The notes under the pieces are model-generated. The model was not told the DNA's origin, searched no databases, and worked only from the letters and a program-made list of their open reading frames with translations. A stretch of DNA of 64,000 nucleotides from Burkholderiaceae bacterium (GTDB taxonomy: Bacteria > Pseudomonadota > Gammaproteobacteria > Burkholderiales > Burkholderiaceae_C): assembly GCA_016790575.1 (NCBI GenBank), contig JAEUOU010000023.1:62001-126000 (forward strand). The letters run 5' to 3'. A program made the position numbers and the translations under genes. Shown in pieces: positions 53,842 through 61,483 of this stretch (the stretch's first letter is position 1; each line of letters opens with the position of its first letter).

Positions 53842-53903
53842 TGGAAAACCTCCGTGCTGCGCACTGCGGTGCTATTCCCCTTGGGAGCGGCCCGGCGGCT
53901 CAT
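53838..53903 (-). CDS. 21-codon micro-ORF between lutC and lutB
   Basis: Encodes MSRRAAPKG...AVRSTEVFQ (21 aa). Its ATG overlaps the lutC stop and its TGA overlaps the lutB start, both as ATGA. GGAGAAG lies before its start, and GGAGG inside the Thr-Glu-Val codons serves lutB. The same design and 12 of 21 residues recur in the micro-ORF between lutA and lutC. It may be a coupling leader rather than a functional peptide. Confidence 0.45.
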   Translation of the reverse strand: MSRRAAPKGNSTAVRSTEVFQ

Positions 53904-54622
53904 TCCGCTTCTCCCGGGTTGGCGGGCTCTGCGTGGCGCAACAGCAGGACCAGTTCCCGCGGCCCGTGTGCGCCAAAGGCCAGCGTCTGCTGGATGTCGG
54001 CTGTCTTGGACGGGCCGCTGATCAGCAAGGCATTGGTCGGCAGACCCTGCGCCCAGCCCTCCGCGGTGATCGCCGAAAAAAAGTCGGCATGGATGGTGGC
54101 CACGTCCAGCAACACGAAGTGCACCGAGGGCACCAGCGACATCATGCGCGGCTCGGCGGGCGTGGGCCACAGCACCAGGGCGCCGGTTTCGGCAATCGCG
54201 CTTTTCGCCAGGGTGAGCGCGGCATCCACGTCGTCAAACAGCACGTCGCGCCAGCCGTCGATGGACTCGCTGTAGCGCTTGAGGATCAAGTGGGCGGGCT
54301 CAAGCGCCTCCAGTTGAGCGCCATGCGGGGTGTCCGATCCGATCAGCAGGTTGCGCAGCCCTTTGGCCGCGGCCAGGCGCAACAGCAGATCGGGCCATCC
54401 GTCGGCGGTGGTGTCGTGCACCTCCGTCTTCATGGCCTGCATCGCGTTGCGCAGGCGGCTCACGCGCTGCGCGGTGTCCTCCTGCCGCTGGCGCGCGTCA
54501 AACCAGGCCTTGACATCGGGCAAGGGCACCGGCTGGGGCGTGGCGGCGGCACGCAGTCGCGCCAGGATGCTGGCGCGGGCGCTGCCGTCAGGCGCAGGGG
54601 TGGAGTTCAAGCGGCTGTTCAT
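53900..54622 (-). CDS. lutC: Lactate utilization protein LutC
   Basis: 240 aa. LUD-domain protein of the LutABC lactate oxidation complex: GWRDVLFDDVDAALTLAKSAIAETGALVLWP and PRMMSLVPSVHFVLLD fit the YkgG/LutC family, and GPSKTADIQQTLAFGAHGPREL is the conserved C-terminal motif. Lies between lutA and lutB with micro-ORFs on both sides, so translation of the three genes is linked by four ATGA overlaps. Confidence 0.93.
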   Translation of the reverse strand: MNSRLNSTPAPDGSARASILARLRAAATPQPVPLPDVKAWFDARQRQEDTAQRVSRLRNAMQAMKTEVHDTTADGWPDLLLRLAAAKGLRNLLIGSDTPHGAQLEALEPAHLILKRYSESIDGWRDVLFDDVDAALTLAKSAIAETGALVLWPTPAEPRMMSLVPSVHFVLLDVATIHADFFSAITAEGWAQGLPTNALLISGPSKTADIQQTLAFGAHGPRELVLLLRHAEPANPGEAE

Positions 54623-54684
54623 TGCGTGACCTCTGTGCGCCGCACCGCGGCCTTGCCGGTCTGGGGAGCGTCCAGGCGACTCAT
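54619..54684 (-). CDS. 21-codon micro-ORF between lutA and lutC
   Basis: Encodes MSRLDAPQT...AVRRTEVTQ (21 aa). Starts in the lutA stop and ends in the lutC start (ATGA at each end). GGAGAAG precedes it and AGAGGT inside it is the lutC Shine-Dalgarno. Identical in length to the lutC-lutB micro-ORF, with 45 of 66 bases and 12 of 21 residues the same, and five codon differences that are synonymous. Confidence 0.45.
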   Translation of the reverse strand: MSRLDAPQTGKAAVRRTEVTQ

Positions 54685-55499
54685 GCGACTTCTCCGGTGT
54701 TCGATTGCGCCGTGGTTCGGCGGTACAAAAAGCTCGCCAGGTGTTCGCCTTGCAGCGTGGGCGCGGTCACACCGGCCAGTTCGTCCTGCCTGGCGGCGCG
54801 GCCGGTGATGTTGAGCAGACAGCCGCAATCGGCGCTGACCACACGCTCGGCGCCCGTGTCGCGGATGGCGGCCACCTTGTCGTTGACGATGGCCTCGGAG
54901 ATATCGGGGTAGCGCATGGCGAAGGTGCCGCCGAAGCCGCAGCATTCCTCGATGCGCGCCTGCTCGACCACCCGGACCTGTGCCAGGCTGTCGAGCAGCG
55001 CAGCGCTGGTCTCGTGCGCGCCCATCTGCCGGCGGGCATGGCACGAGGTGTGCAAGGCGATGGTGCACGGCGCGCCCAGGTCGGGATGGCTGAAATTGAC
55101 CACATGCACCAGAAACTCGCTGAGTTCATAGACCCGCTCGGACAGCGCGACGGCCTGGGCGTGCAGCACCGGGTCGTCGGCAAACAGGTGCGGATAATGA
55201 TTGCGGATCATGCCGCCGCAGGAGCCCGAAGGAATCACCACCGGCCACGGCTCGGTGAAAAGGTTCAACTGTTGCAGCGCCACGGCGCGCGCCTCGTCGG
55301 GAAAACCGCTGCTGTATGCCGGCTGCCCGCAGCAGGTTTGCTGCTCGGGAAAATGCACACGGATGCCCTCGCGCTCCAGCAGGCGCACGGTGTCCAGTCC
55401 GGCCTCCGGCGTGAACTGGTCGATCAGGCAGGTAGCGAACAAATACACGTCCGAGGGCCGGGACGGGTAAACGCGCGCCTGGTGCGTCGCTGTGGTCAT
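54681..55499 (-). CDS. lutA: Lactate utilization iron-sulfur protein LutA
   Basis: 272 aa. CCG-domain protein of the LutABC complex. Two cysteine-rich CCG motifs are visible (TCCGQPAY with an upstream FATCLID, and ECCGFGGTFA with an upstream HTSCHARR), which ligate Fe-S clusters in heterodisulfide-reductase-like proteins. First gene of the operon; AAGGAGA precedes the ATG. Upstream are 381 bases with no visible regulator gene or clear LutR/LldR operator. Confidence 0.95.
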   Translation of the reverse strand: MTTATHQARVYPSRPSDVYLFATCLIDQFTPEAGLDTVRLLEREGIRVHFPEQQTCCGQPAYSSGFPDEARAVALQQLNLFTEPWPVVIPSGSCGGMIRNHYPHLFADDPVLHAQAVALSERVYELSEFLVHVVNFSHPDLGAPCTIALHTSCHARRQMGAHETSAALLDSLAQVRVVEQARIEECCGFGGTFAMRYPDISEAIVNDKVAAIRDTGAERVVSADCGCLLNITGRAARQDELAGVTAPTLQGEHLASFLYRRTTAQSNTGEVA

Positions 55500-55880
55500 C
55501 TCGTGTCTCCTTGACTTGAAAATTGGGAAATCACGCTCGGGGGGACACGGACTCGCGCCGCGCCAGGCGTCGGACCTTCAACACCGGTCTTCGCCCACCG
55601 AACTGAAAACGACGATACCAGTTCGCCGACACCCGCGAAAGCGGCATGCAGACGATTTCACGCCGGAAAAGCACTTTTCAAAACCGCCAGGCAGGCCTAC
55701 CCGCCCAACCGCCCGCTCGCCTGGCGGTTGCCGGCGCCCAAAAACGGGACTTCGGTGGCTCCATGACGAGGGCCGGTGGCACATGTCGACGGGGACCTCC
55801 CGGCGAGGAAACCCCTGCCCGCCTAGAATAATCGCCACCCTCAACGCGGCAACGCCGCATCAACCCGACAGGTTCTTACC
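55500..55880. other. Intergenic region between divergent lutA and GST genes
   Basis: 381 bases. On the lutA side I find only its Shine-Dalgarno (AAGGAGA). On the GST side TAGAAT (55824-55829) is a possible -10 box about 50 bases before the GTG, without a convincing -35. No ORF, repeat copy or perfect palindrome was recognised in the rest. Confidence 0.5.
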
Positions 55881-56501
55881 GTGCCCCAGATCAAGCTCAG
55901 TTACTTCGACTTCCACGGCGGCCGCGGCGAGCCGGTTCGCCTCGCTCTGCACCTCGGTGGCATTGCCTTCGAGGACAACCGCCTGTCCTACCCGGCGTTC
56001 GGTGACTTTCGCAAAACCACGCCCTTCGGTCAGGCACCGACGCTGGAGGTCGATGGTGTGATGGTCACGCAAAGCGACGCCATGCTGCGTTACGCGGGCA
56101 GGCTCGGCGGCCTGTACCCGAACGATCCGTTCCAGGCGCTCCTGTGCGACGAGGTCAGTTACGTGGTGGAGGAAGCCGGCGTCAAGCTGGGGCCCACCTT
56201 CCGTTTGACCGGTGAGGCCCAGAAGGAGGCGCGTCTGGCCCTGGTCAACGGCTCCATGCCGGTGTACCTGGCCTGGTTGCAAAAGCAGTTGCTCGCGCAC
56301 GGCGGCGAGTACTTTGCCGACAACCGGCTCACTGTCGCGGACCTCAAGGTGTTCGTCGACGTGCGCGGGCTCAACTCGGGCCGGCTGGACCATGTCCCGA
56401 CGGACCTGGTGGAGAAAGTGGCGCCGGCGTTGAACGCCCACATGCGGCGTGTCGCCAGCACACCGGCGGTAGCCGCGTACTACGCAAAGTTCGGACTCTG
56501 A
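55881..56501 (+). CDS. Glutathione S-transferase, sigma-like
   Basis: 206 aa with a GTG start. N-terminal thioredoxin-like domain (LSYFDFHGGRGEPVRLALHLGG, with the catalytic Tyr near residue 8) and G-site motif GQAPTLEVDG..TQSDAMLRYAGR, then an all-helical domain with NRLTVADLKVF. Resembles the sigma/prostaglandin-D-synthase-type GSTs. Conjugates glutathione to electrophiles in the cytoplasm; natural substrate unknown. Convergent with the DTW gene, only 3 bases between stops. Confidence 0.88.
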   Translation: MPQIKLSYFDFHGGRGEPVRLALHLGGIAFEDNRLSYPAFGDFRKTTPFGQAPTLEVDGVMVTQSDAMLRYAGRLGGLYPNDPFQALLCDEVSYVVEEAGVKLGPTFRLTGEAQKEARLALVNGSMPVYLAWLQKQLLAHGGEYFADNRLTVADLKVFVDVRGLNSGRLDHVPTDLVEKVAPALNAHMRRVASTPAVAAYYAKFGL

Positions 56502-56504
56502 CGC

Positions 56505-57236
56505 TCAGCGGCCCGTGATCCCGCGCAGCCACTGGTGCGCCGCGCTGTCCCGGTCCAATGGCGGGCCGCGTTTGGCGCTGAGGTAGTGGGCGCTGAACAC
56601 GTTCAGCCAGGCCCCCAGCACCTCGGCGGCGGCGCCTTCCCCGGCCAGCGACAGACACGCGGCGGCGACCTCGGCGGTGCACAGGTGGTGGCCGTGGACC
56701 GATCGGCGCAGCCGGTAGCTGGAAGCCTCGGCCGGTTGCAGGCTCAGCACAGGCAGCGCATCCAGGTACGGGCTCTTGCGAAACATCTTGCGCGCCTCCG
56801 ACCAAGTCCCGTCCAGAAGCACGAACAGCGGCCGCCGGCCGCTGGCTGCGGTTTCTTCGGGCCTTGGTAGCCGCGTCACAACGCGTCCCGGCCCGGCATA
56901 TTCGGCCGGGAAAACCAGCCAGGGTTGCCACTGCGGGTCGGCCAGCAGCGCCAGCAAGGACGGATCCACCGCGGTCCGTGCCCAGCCGAACGCATGGGTG
57001 TCTGTCACCACATCAGCTACCAGCCAGCCGGTATTGCTGGGCTTGAGTGCCTCCGTGTCGCCCATGATCAGGCAAACCCCGGCGTTCACCGGCACCGACG
57101 GGCGCAGCCCACACACACAGTGGGTTTCCACCAGCCGGCAACCCGGGCAGCGCCCTGCCCCCGAGCCACGCGCCAGGAAAGGCTTGTCGCTGGCAGCCAG
57201 ACGTACCGCGCGCAGGCGGGCAACTGCGTGGTTCAT
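56505..57236 (-). CDS. tapT: DTW-domain tRNA-uridine aminocarboxypropyltransferase
   Basis: 243 aa. DTW-domain protein: N-terminal zinc-type cysteines (RCPGCRLVETHCVC), then LLDGTWSEARKMFRKSPYL, in which DGTW corresponds to the family DTW motif, and YRLRRSVHGHHLCTAEVAA. Family members (TapT/YfiP) transfer the aminocarboxypropyl group of SAM to uridine 47 of tRNA, making acp3U. The family call is firm; which subgroup is less certain. Repeat copy G lies about 110 bases upstream. Confidence 0.85.
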   Translation of the reverse strand: MNHAVARLRAVRLAASDKPFLARGSGAGRCPGCRLVETHCVCGLRPSVPVNAGVCLIMGDTEALKPSNTGWLVADVVTDTHAFGWARTAVDPSLLALLADPQWQPWLVFPAEYAGPGRVVTRLPRPEETAASGRRPLFVLLDGTWSEARKMFRKSPYLDALPVLSLQPAEASSYRLRRSVHGHHLCTAEVAAACLSLAGEGAAAEVLGAWLNVFSAHYLSAKRGPPLDRDSAAHQWLRGITGR

Positions 57237-57344
57237 GCCGCCCGCCGGGAGTCATACGAGTCAATGCCCATGCCCCAACTGTAGGCGAAGCTCCCTAGAG
57301 AGGATGCTGCCTCTGGCCCGGTGACCCGAATCGCCCCCGAAAAC

Positions 57345-57410
57345 CATCAATATTCATAGCAACACAGGACCTTTCTACGTTGGGAATTGGCCAATTTGCT
57401 CGCAAAAACG
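57345..57410 (-). repeat. REP-like interspersed repeat, copy G
   Basis: Minus-strand core TTCCCAACGTAGAAAGGTC then CTGTGTTGCTATGA, the only copy with TTCCC instead of TACCC. ATTGGCCAAT, a perfect palindrome, sits at its upstream edge. Lies in the divergent gap between the DTW gene and the 57467 ORF. Confidence 0.75.
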
Positions 57411-57455
57411 ACGCCCGGAACGTTGTAAGAAAACGGTCAGGCACCGTTTCTATGC

Positions 57456-57464
57456 TGCACTGCA
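57456..57464. promoter_or_regulatory. TGCA-type inverted repeat before the 57467 ORF
   Basis: TGCACTGCA (TGCA-c-TGCA) lies within GCTGCACTGCAAC, ending 2 bases before the chosen ATG. PhaR of PHA-storing bacteria binds TGC/GCA-rich palindromes of this kind, and phaC is in this window, but the match is short and binding is speculation. Confidence 0.3.
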
Positions 57465-57466
57465 AC

Positions 57467-57790
57467 ATGACCACCTCGGACACCAACCAACTGGCGCTGG
57501 AAGACCTTCTGGCTGACCTGCACCATGCGCGCCGGAACCAGGATCTGGGCCGACTTGCCCTGCTGGCCTATTGCGAGGTGCGTCGTTGGGCACGGCAGGC
57601 CGGCAAGGGGGATATCGCCGACTGGGCGACGCGAATGTTCACCGAGAGACCCTGCGCCAGCCGCGACGAGTTCCTCACAAAAATCGACACCCTGATCGCC
57701 GCGCTCCAACGCCATCTCCAGCCCCGCGTGGCGCCCTGTACCCCGACGGATGTCCCGCCCGTGCCGCCCTGCCCGCAAATGCCGCGCTGA
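57467..57790 (+). CDS. Small hypothetical protein
   Basis: 107 aa, not recognised. Helical, with a central block ARRNQDLGRLALLAYCEVRRWARQ and a helix DEFLTKIDTLIAALQRHL; the last 20 residues are Pro/Cys-rich. Resembles neither phasins nor known regulators. ATG at 57452 (MLHCNMTTSD) is an alternative start; no clear Shine-Dalgarno precedes either. Confidence 0.55.
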   Translation: MTTSDTNQLALEDLLADLHHARRNQDLGRLALLAYCEVRRWARQAGKGDIADWATRMFTERPCASRDEFLTKIDTLIAALQRHLQPRVAPCTPTDVPPVPPCPQMPR

Positions 57791-57993
57791 CTGGTATCGA
57801 TCGGGCGGTGAACGAGCGGGCATGGTCATGAAACCGTGAGCGGTGGGGACGTTGAACCTCCCCCGCGCCAAGGTGATTCAGTTTGCCTGCGGCAGGGGAG
57901 AAAGCCGTTGCGTCAACGCTGAATACCGCCCGACATTGACCCAAGAAGCAGAGCGACCCATTCGATGGAACAACGCGATGAAGGCCTGAAAAG

Positions 57994-58590
57994 TTACCTG
58001 TCGGTATCGGGAAAAGCGAAATCCTGATCGTCCAGTTGAATACCCATCGTTTCGTACCAGTCGCGGCCCAATTCGTCCACTTCTGTTGTGGGGCAAGGCA
58101 GATTGGCAATCAGTTTGCCCTTATGTTCAACGGCCACACCTTGCAGCGCCAAAGGCCGACCTTTCGGCCCCCAGCGCCCGATTCCGGTGTACACCACATA
58201 GGCGTAAGCCCCTTTCTTGAAGCGCAACCAACTGCCAGCACCGCCTGCGTAAGTGGCCGTCTCACCCGTTGCAGTCAACCGCGGCGGCGTCGCCTTTTCG
58301 GGCAAGGTCATCTCGGGCTGTTGGCCACCAGCGAGCGGGCCAAACCGGTAGTACAGCGCACCCTTGTGGGCCGACGCATCCGGACTGGCACACACGGATA
58401 CGGTTTTTTTCCCGGGATGACAGGTGAAAACGTTGATCTCCTGCGCGGTACACCATGACTTGGTCAACCTGGCAGTTGGCGCGGCCTGTGCGGCCGCCGT
58501 GCCTGGCACCGCACACAGGGCAAGGACGATAGATACCCACATCGCGGGCAGCGCAGGGCGTGAAGTGGGCCAATGGGCGTGTCGGGTCAT
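57994..58590 (-). CDS. Hypothetical exported protein
   Basis: 198 aa, not recognised. Signal peptide residues 1-35 (PALPAMWVSIVLALCAVPGTAAA). The mature part has TKSWCTAQEINVFTCHPGKKTVSVCAS, suggesting a disulfide-bearing beta domain, and a C-terminal acidic segment ending in DTDR. Start set at 58590 to place the signal at the N-terminus. Last of three tandem minus-strand genes for exported proteins of unknown function. Confidence 0.6.
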   Translation of the reverse strand: MTRHAHWPTSRPALPAMWVSIVLALCAVPGTAAAQAAPTARLTKSWCTAQEINVFTCHPGKKTVSVCASPDASAHKGALYYRFGPLAGGQQPEMTLPEKATPPRLTATGETATYAGGAGSWLRFKKGAYAYVVYTGIGRWGPKGRPLALQGVAVEHKGKLIANLPCPTTEVDELGRDWYETMGIQLDDQDFAFPDTDR

Positions 58591-58642
58591 TGCTGGGCGC
58601 AGGGTTGCGTCGAGGTAAGCGACTGTGCGCGGGGTTTCCGTT

Positions 58643-59275
58643 TCATTTGAGCACCGACAGCAGCTTGCGCATCGCAGCATGCTGCCCCGCCAGAGGCACG
58701 GTCAATTCAAGGCGGGTTTTGGCGTCACGGGCATCCTGAATGCTGATGGTCATGGACTGCGTGGTGTGGTCTGCCAGGCTTTCAAGCACGCGGCGTTCTG
58801 TGCTGGATTTCAGTCGACTCAGCGCCATCACGCCAAATGTGAAATCGTTGGTATCGGTGAAGCTGCCGCTCACGGCAAACGCGGTGTTCAAGGTCGCTTT
58901 GCCCGCCGACATGAGGCCAACGGTCATCAATTTGCGATTACCCGATATGGCGTCCGGGCCATCAAAAGCATTGAAATCGAAACCCCTGAGCTCGTCTGTG
59001 CCGCGTACCGTCACGTCCCAGCCCAAGGTGCCATGGATGTCTTTCCTGACCGTGGGAAAGGCAGAAAACCTCACGCTTACTTGTGTGGATTTGCCCAGCA
59101 GCATGACCCGGGTGCTGTAGGTCAATGTATGACCGTCGTTGACCGATGCCGCAGTCCAAGTGCCTGTTGCAGGCGGTGTTTGCGCCCGACCGCACAGGGG
59201 GAAGCTGAAAATTGACATCAAGAGCAGCGCAAGCGCGTGGCGCCGGTCTGCGCGTAGCGAAACATGGGAGGTCAT
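58643..59275 (-). CDS. Hypothetical exported protein
   Basis: 210 aa, not recognised. Basic N-terminus then hydrophobic HALALLLMSIFSFPLCGRAQ looks like a signal peptide. The rest is predicted beta-rich (TWTAASVNDGHTLTYSTRVMLL; TLGWDVTVRGTDELRGFDF) with a helical end. 52 bases upstream of the next exported-protein gene, so likely co-transcribed. Confidence 0.6.
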   Translation of the reverse strand: MTSHVSLRADRRHALALLLMSIFSFPLCGRAQTPPATGTWTAASVNDGHTLTYSTRVMLLGKSTQVSVRFSAFPTVRKDIHGTLGWDVTVRGTDELRGFDFNAFDGPDAISGNRKLMTVGLMSAGKATLNTAFAVSGSFTDTNDFTFGVMALSRLKSSTERRVLESLADHTTQSMTISIQDARDAKTRLELTVPLAGQHAAMRKLLSVLK

Positions 59276-59380
59276 GCTAGGGCCTCTGAACGGAATGTCG
59301 AATCACTGTCATCGGCAGGAGTGTGGCCTGTCCCGCTGGATTCACACAGGTAGTGGCTGCCAGTCGAGCTGCGGCCAGCG

Positions 59381-60226
59381 TTACCGCTTGACCGCGTTGG
59401 GCGCCATGCCTGCCGGCACTGCGCGCGTGACCAGCGCAACCGTGTCTTTCCTGGTGCAACCGATGTTGCCCTGACAAGCAGCCGCCATCACAGTCGCCGT
59501 GGTGTAGGAGAGGGTCATCTGGCGGTTCAGCAACTTTTCGGGTGCCTCGCACAGGCGAAAGTCTGCCATTTCCTGGTGAACTCTGCCAGCTGCATCGACC
59601 AGCTCGATGTGGCAGGCGGTATCACCGGTGTTCACGTTGATCACGGTTCCCTGGGCCAGCTTGCGCTGGCTGCCCACAGCTACCGTGGGTGAAGGTGGCG
59701 CGAGAGTCGCTTTGCGCAAAGCTGCTGCCATGGTCTGTGCGATGGCCGCTTCGGCTTGTGCGAACCGGTCCCCGGGCGGCAAGGGTGTCTTGGTCATGCC
59801 AGCCAGCATGTGCACCAGCCGGTCTTGCTCGAAGTACAAGCGGTGTTCGTTGCGAGTCTTGACCTGCCCGCTGGCCGTGTAGCCCTGGGTGGTGCGCAGG
59901 GCAAAAACCAGCGCTCCATCGCTATCAAAGTACAGATCGGTCAACACGTTGCCTGAATCGTCTGGATCCGTTACCGCGAGTTTCCGCACCTGGCCCTTAT
60001 CAACCGATGCGACCACCTCACTGACGTACTCGACTCCTGGCACCCGCGCAAGAAAACGCTGCGCGGACATGCGCTCGACGCCCTGGTTCACCTCTGTGTA
60101 CACGGCGCGTGCCCGAGCCATCGGATCGGGCGGTGCGGCCCCTGCGGGCATAGCCAGTGTGCACGCGAGCAGAAGGTAACGCCAATGGGCGCGGCAGGCG
60201 GGTGTGGAGGCGAAAGAAGCGGGCAT
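59381..60226 (-). CDS. Hypothetical exported protein
   Basis: 281 aa, not recognised. Signal peptide residues about 1-31 (HWRYLLLACTLAMPAGAA). The mature protein carries a mid-region with DPDDSGNVLTDLYFDSDGALVFALR and four cysteines in the C-terminal half (TACHIEL; RLCEAPEK; AACQGNIGC). First of three tandem genes for unknown exported proteins. Start at 60226 rather than 60262 because it leaves a normal signal peptide. Confidence 0.6.
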   Translation of the reverse strand: MPASFASTPACRAHWRYLLLACTLAMPAGAAPPDPMARARAVYTEVNQGVERMSAQRFLARVPGVEYVSEVVASVDKGQVRKLAVTDPDDSGNVLTDLYFDSDGALVFALRTTQGYTASGQVKTRNEHRLYFEQDRLVHMLAGMTKTPLPPGDRFAQAEAAIAQTMAAALRKATLAPPSPTVAVGSQRKLAQGTVINVNTGDTACHIELVDAAGRVHQEMADFRLCEAPEKLLNRQMTLSYTTATVMAAACQGNIGCTRKDTVALVTRAVPAGMAPNAVKR

Positions 60227-60565
60227 GAAGGCTCCAATTGGTGTTCCCAGCGGGTTGCGCAAGCGACTGACGCCGGTAGGAAATCCACCCGACCGTGGTT
60301 AATTATGGCCCAGGTTTGGGGCAACGAAAGCCAGCTCACCGGGCTTGAATGAGTGCTTGTTCATTGCCAAGCGCCGATGCTGTCAACCACACGCGGGACG
60401 GCTGGCGTGAAGGGCAGGCTGCGCCCTTGGGTCAGACACCCTGGCGCCCCACCGATTGACGCAGATCAGTGCGAACCCAGTCCAGAGGCCTAAATCGAAC
60501 TGGGGCGCAGGTCCCGTGTCACTGCCGGTCGGCGGTGTGCACTGATACCACAAAAGGAAGTATTC
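60227..60565. other. Intergenic region before the lipoprotein gene
   Basis: 339 bases between divergent genes for an exported protein (minus) and a lipoprotein (plus). On the minus strand CATAAT near 60300 could be a -10 box; AAAGGAAG (about 60551-60558) is the lipoprotein Shine-Dalgarno. I see no ORF, repeat copy or palindrome of note in the remainder. Confidence 0.45.
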
Positions 60566-61222
60566 ATGAACATCAAGTTCACCACGCATGTCAGTGCAGC
60601 GTTGCTGACATCGGCCGCTCTTTTGCTGACCGCTGGCTGCGCGAGCACTCCACCGACGGCACAGAAGATGGTGATCAGCCCTGCTGGCACCGTCACCACC
60701 TACCACCGCAAGAGCTCGGGCAGCCTGGGCAGCTTTGACGGCCAGGTCGTCTGGACCCATGCAAGCTCCACCTGGGATGGAAAACCCGTCATCGCGTTCG
60801 GCGCACCGCAAGCGGGGGTAAGCCTGCACGATCCTGTTCATTTCGGCCAGCTGGCAACGCTCAACGCGAAGGGGCAGCCGGTGATGTCTTTCGACCCGCC
60901 GATCGACTACCCCTGGCCGCTTCAGGTGGGCAAGACGTGGGCAACGCAACACACGGTGACGCTGTACCCCTCAGGCAACCAAGTGCCTGTGAAGATCGAA
61001 GGCAAGGTGGAGTCCTGGGGCGATGTGACGGTGCCAGCCGGTACTTTCAAAGCCTTCAAGCTGGTCTGGAGCGTGAACCAGAGCGAACTGGAAACCCGCT
61101 GGTTGAATCCCGCCGAGGGCTTGGCGACGATCAAACGCCATGTGGAGCGTTCCGCCGCGCACCCGCAGGGTGCCGGTGTGCTGGACGCCGAGTTGCTCTC
61201 GCGTGTTGTACCGGCGCGGTGA
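60566..61222 (+). CDS. Hypothetical lipoprotein
   Basis: 218 aa. Lipoprotein signal with lipobox LTAGC at about residue 25, then a Thr/Pro linker. The mature domain is beta-rich (GTVTTYHRKSSGS; GKPVIAFGAPQAG; PWPLQVGKTWATQHTV; WGDVTVPAGTFKAFKLVW), a layout seen in small envelope proteins with a DUF3108-like or similar barrel; no firm family. AAAGGAAG precedes the ATG. Repeat copy I lies about 100 bases after its stop. Confidence 0.65.
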   Translation: MNIKFTTHVSAALLTSAALLLTAGCASTPPTAQKMVISPAGTVTTYHRKSSGSLGSFDGQVVWTHASSTWDGKPVIAFGAPQAGVSLHDPVHFGQLATLNAKGQPVMSFDPPIDYPWPLQVGKTWATQHTVTLYPSGNQVPVKIEGKVESWGDVTVPAGTFKAFKLVWSVNQSELETRWLNPAEGLATIKRHVERSAAHPQGAGVLDAELLSRVVPAR

Positions 61223-61318
61223 AGAGGCAAACTTCGCAAGCGATCCTCCGGCTAGCGCCCCGGCAGCACCCGGCGTCAAGGCCGGGGCCGGGGCTTGGGC
61301 CGAAAGCGCCGGCGAACG

Positions 61319-61382
61319 CTATTACAAATGTAGCAAACAATCACCTTCCGACGATGGGTAGTGGCCGAAAGTGGCCAAAAAC
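61319..61382 (-). repeat. REP-like interspersed repeat, copy I
   Basis: Minus-strand core TACCCATCGTCGGAAGGTG then ATTGTTTGCTACA, closest to copy J. Just upstream of the core the unit TT-GGCCAC is repeated in tandem (TTGGCCAC-TTTC-GGCCAC). Lies between the convergent lipoprotein and YeeE-type genes. Confidence 0.72.
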
Positions 61383-61483
61383 ATCAGGAAAGTCCGCGTC
61401 AGCCGGCCGTCGGCAAGACCACGGGAATTCGGGTGCCGGGCGGCGTTCCAGCGACACCAGAAACCGGCAGGGAGCGACGAACG

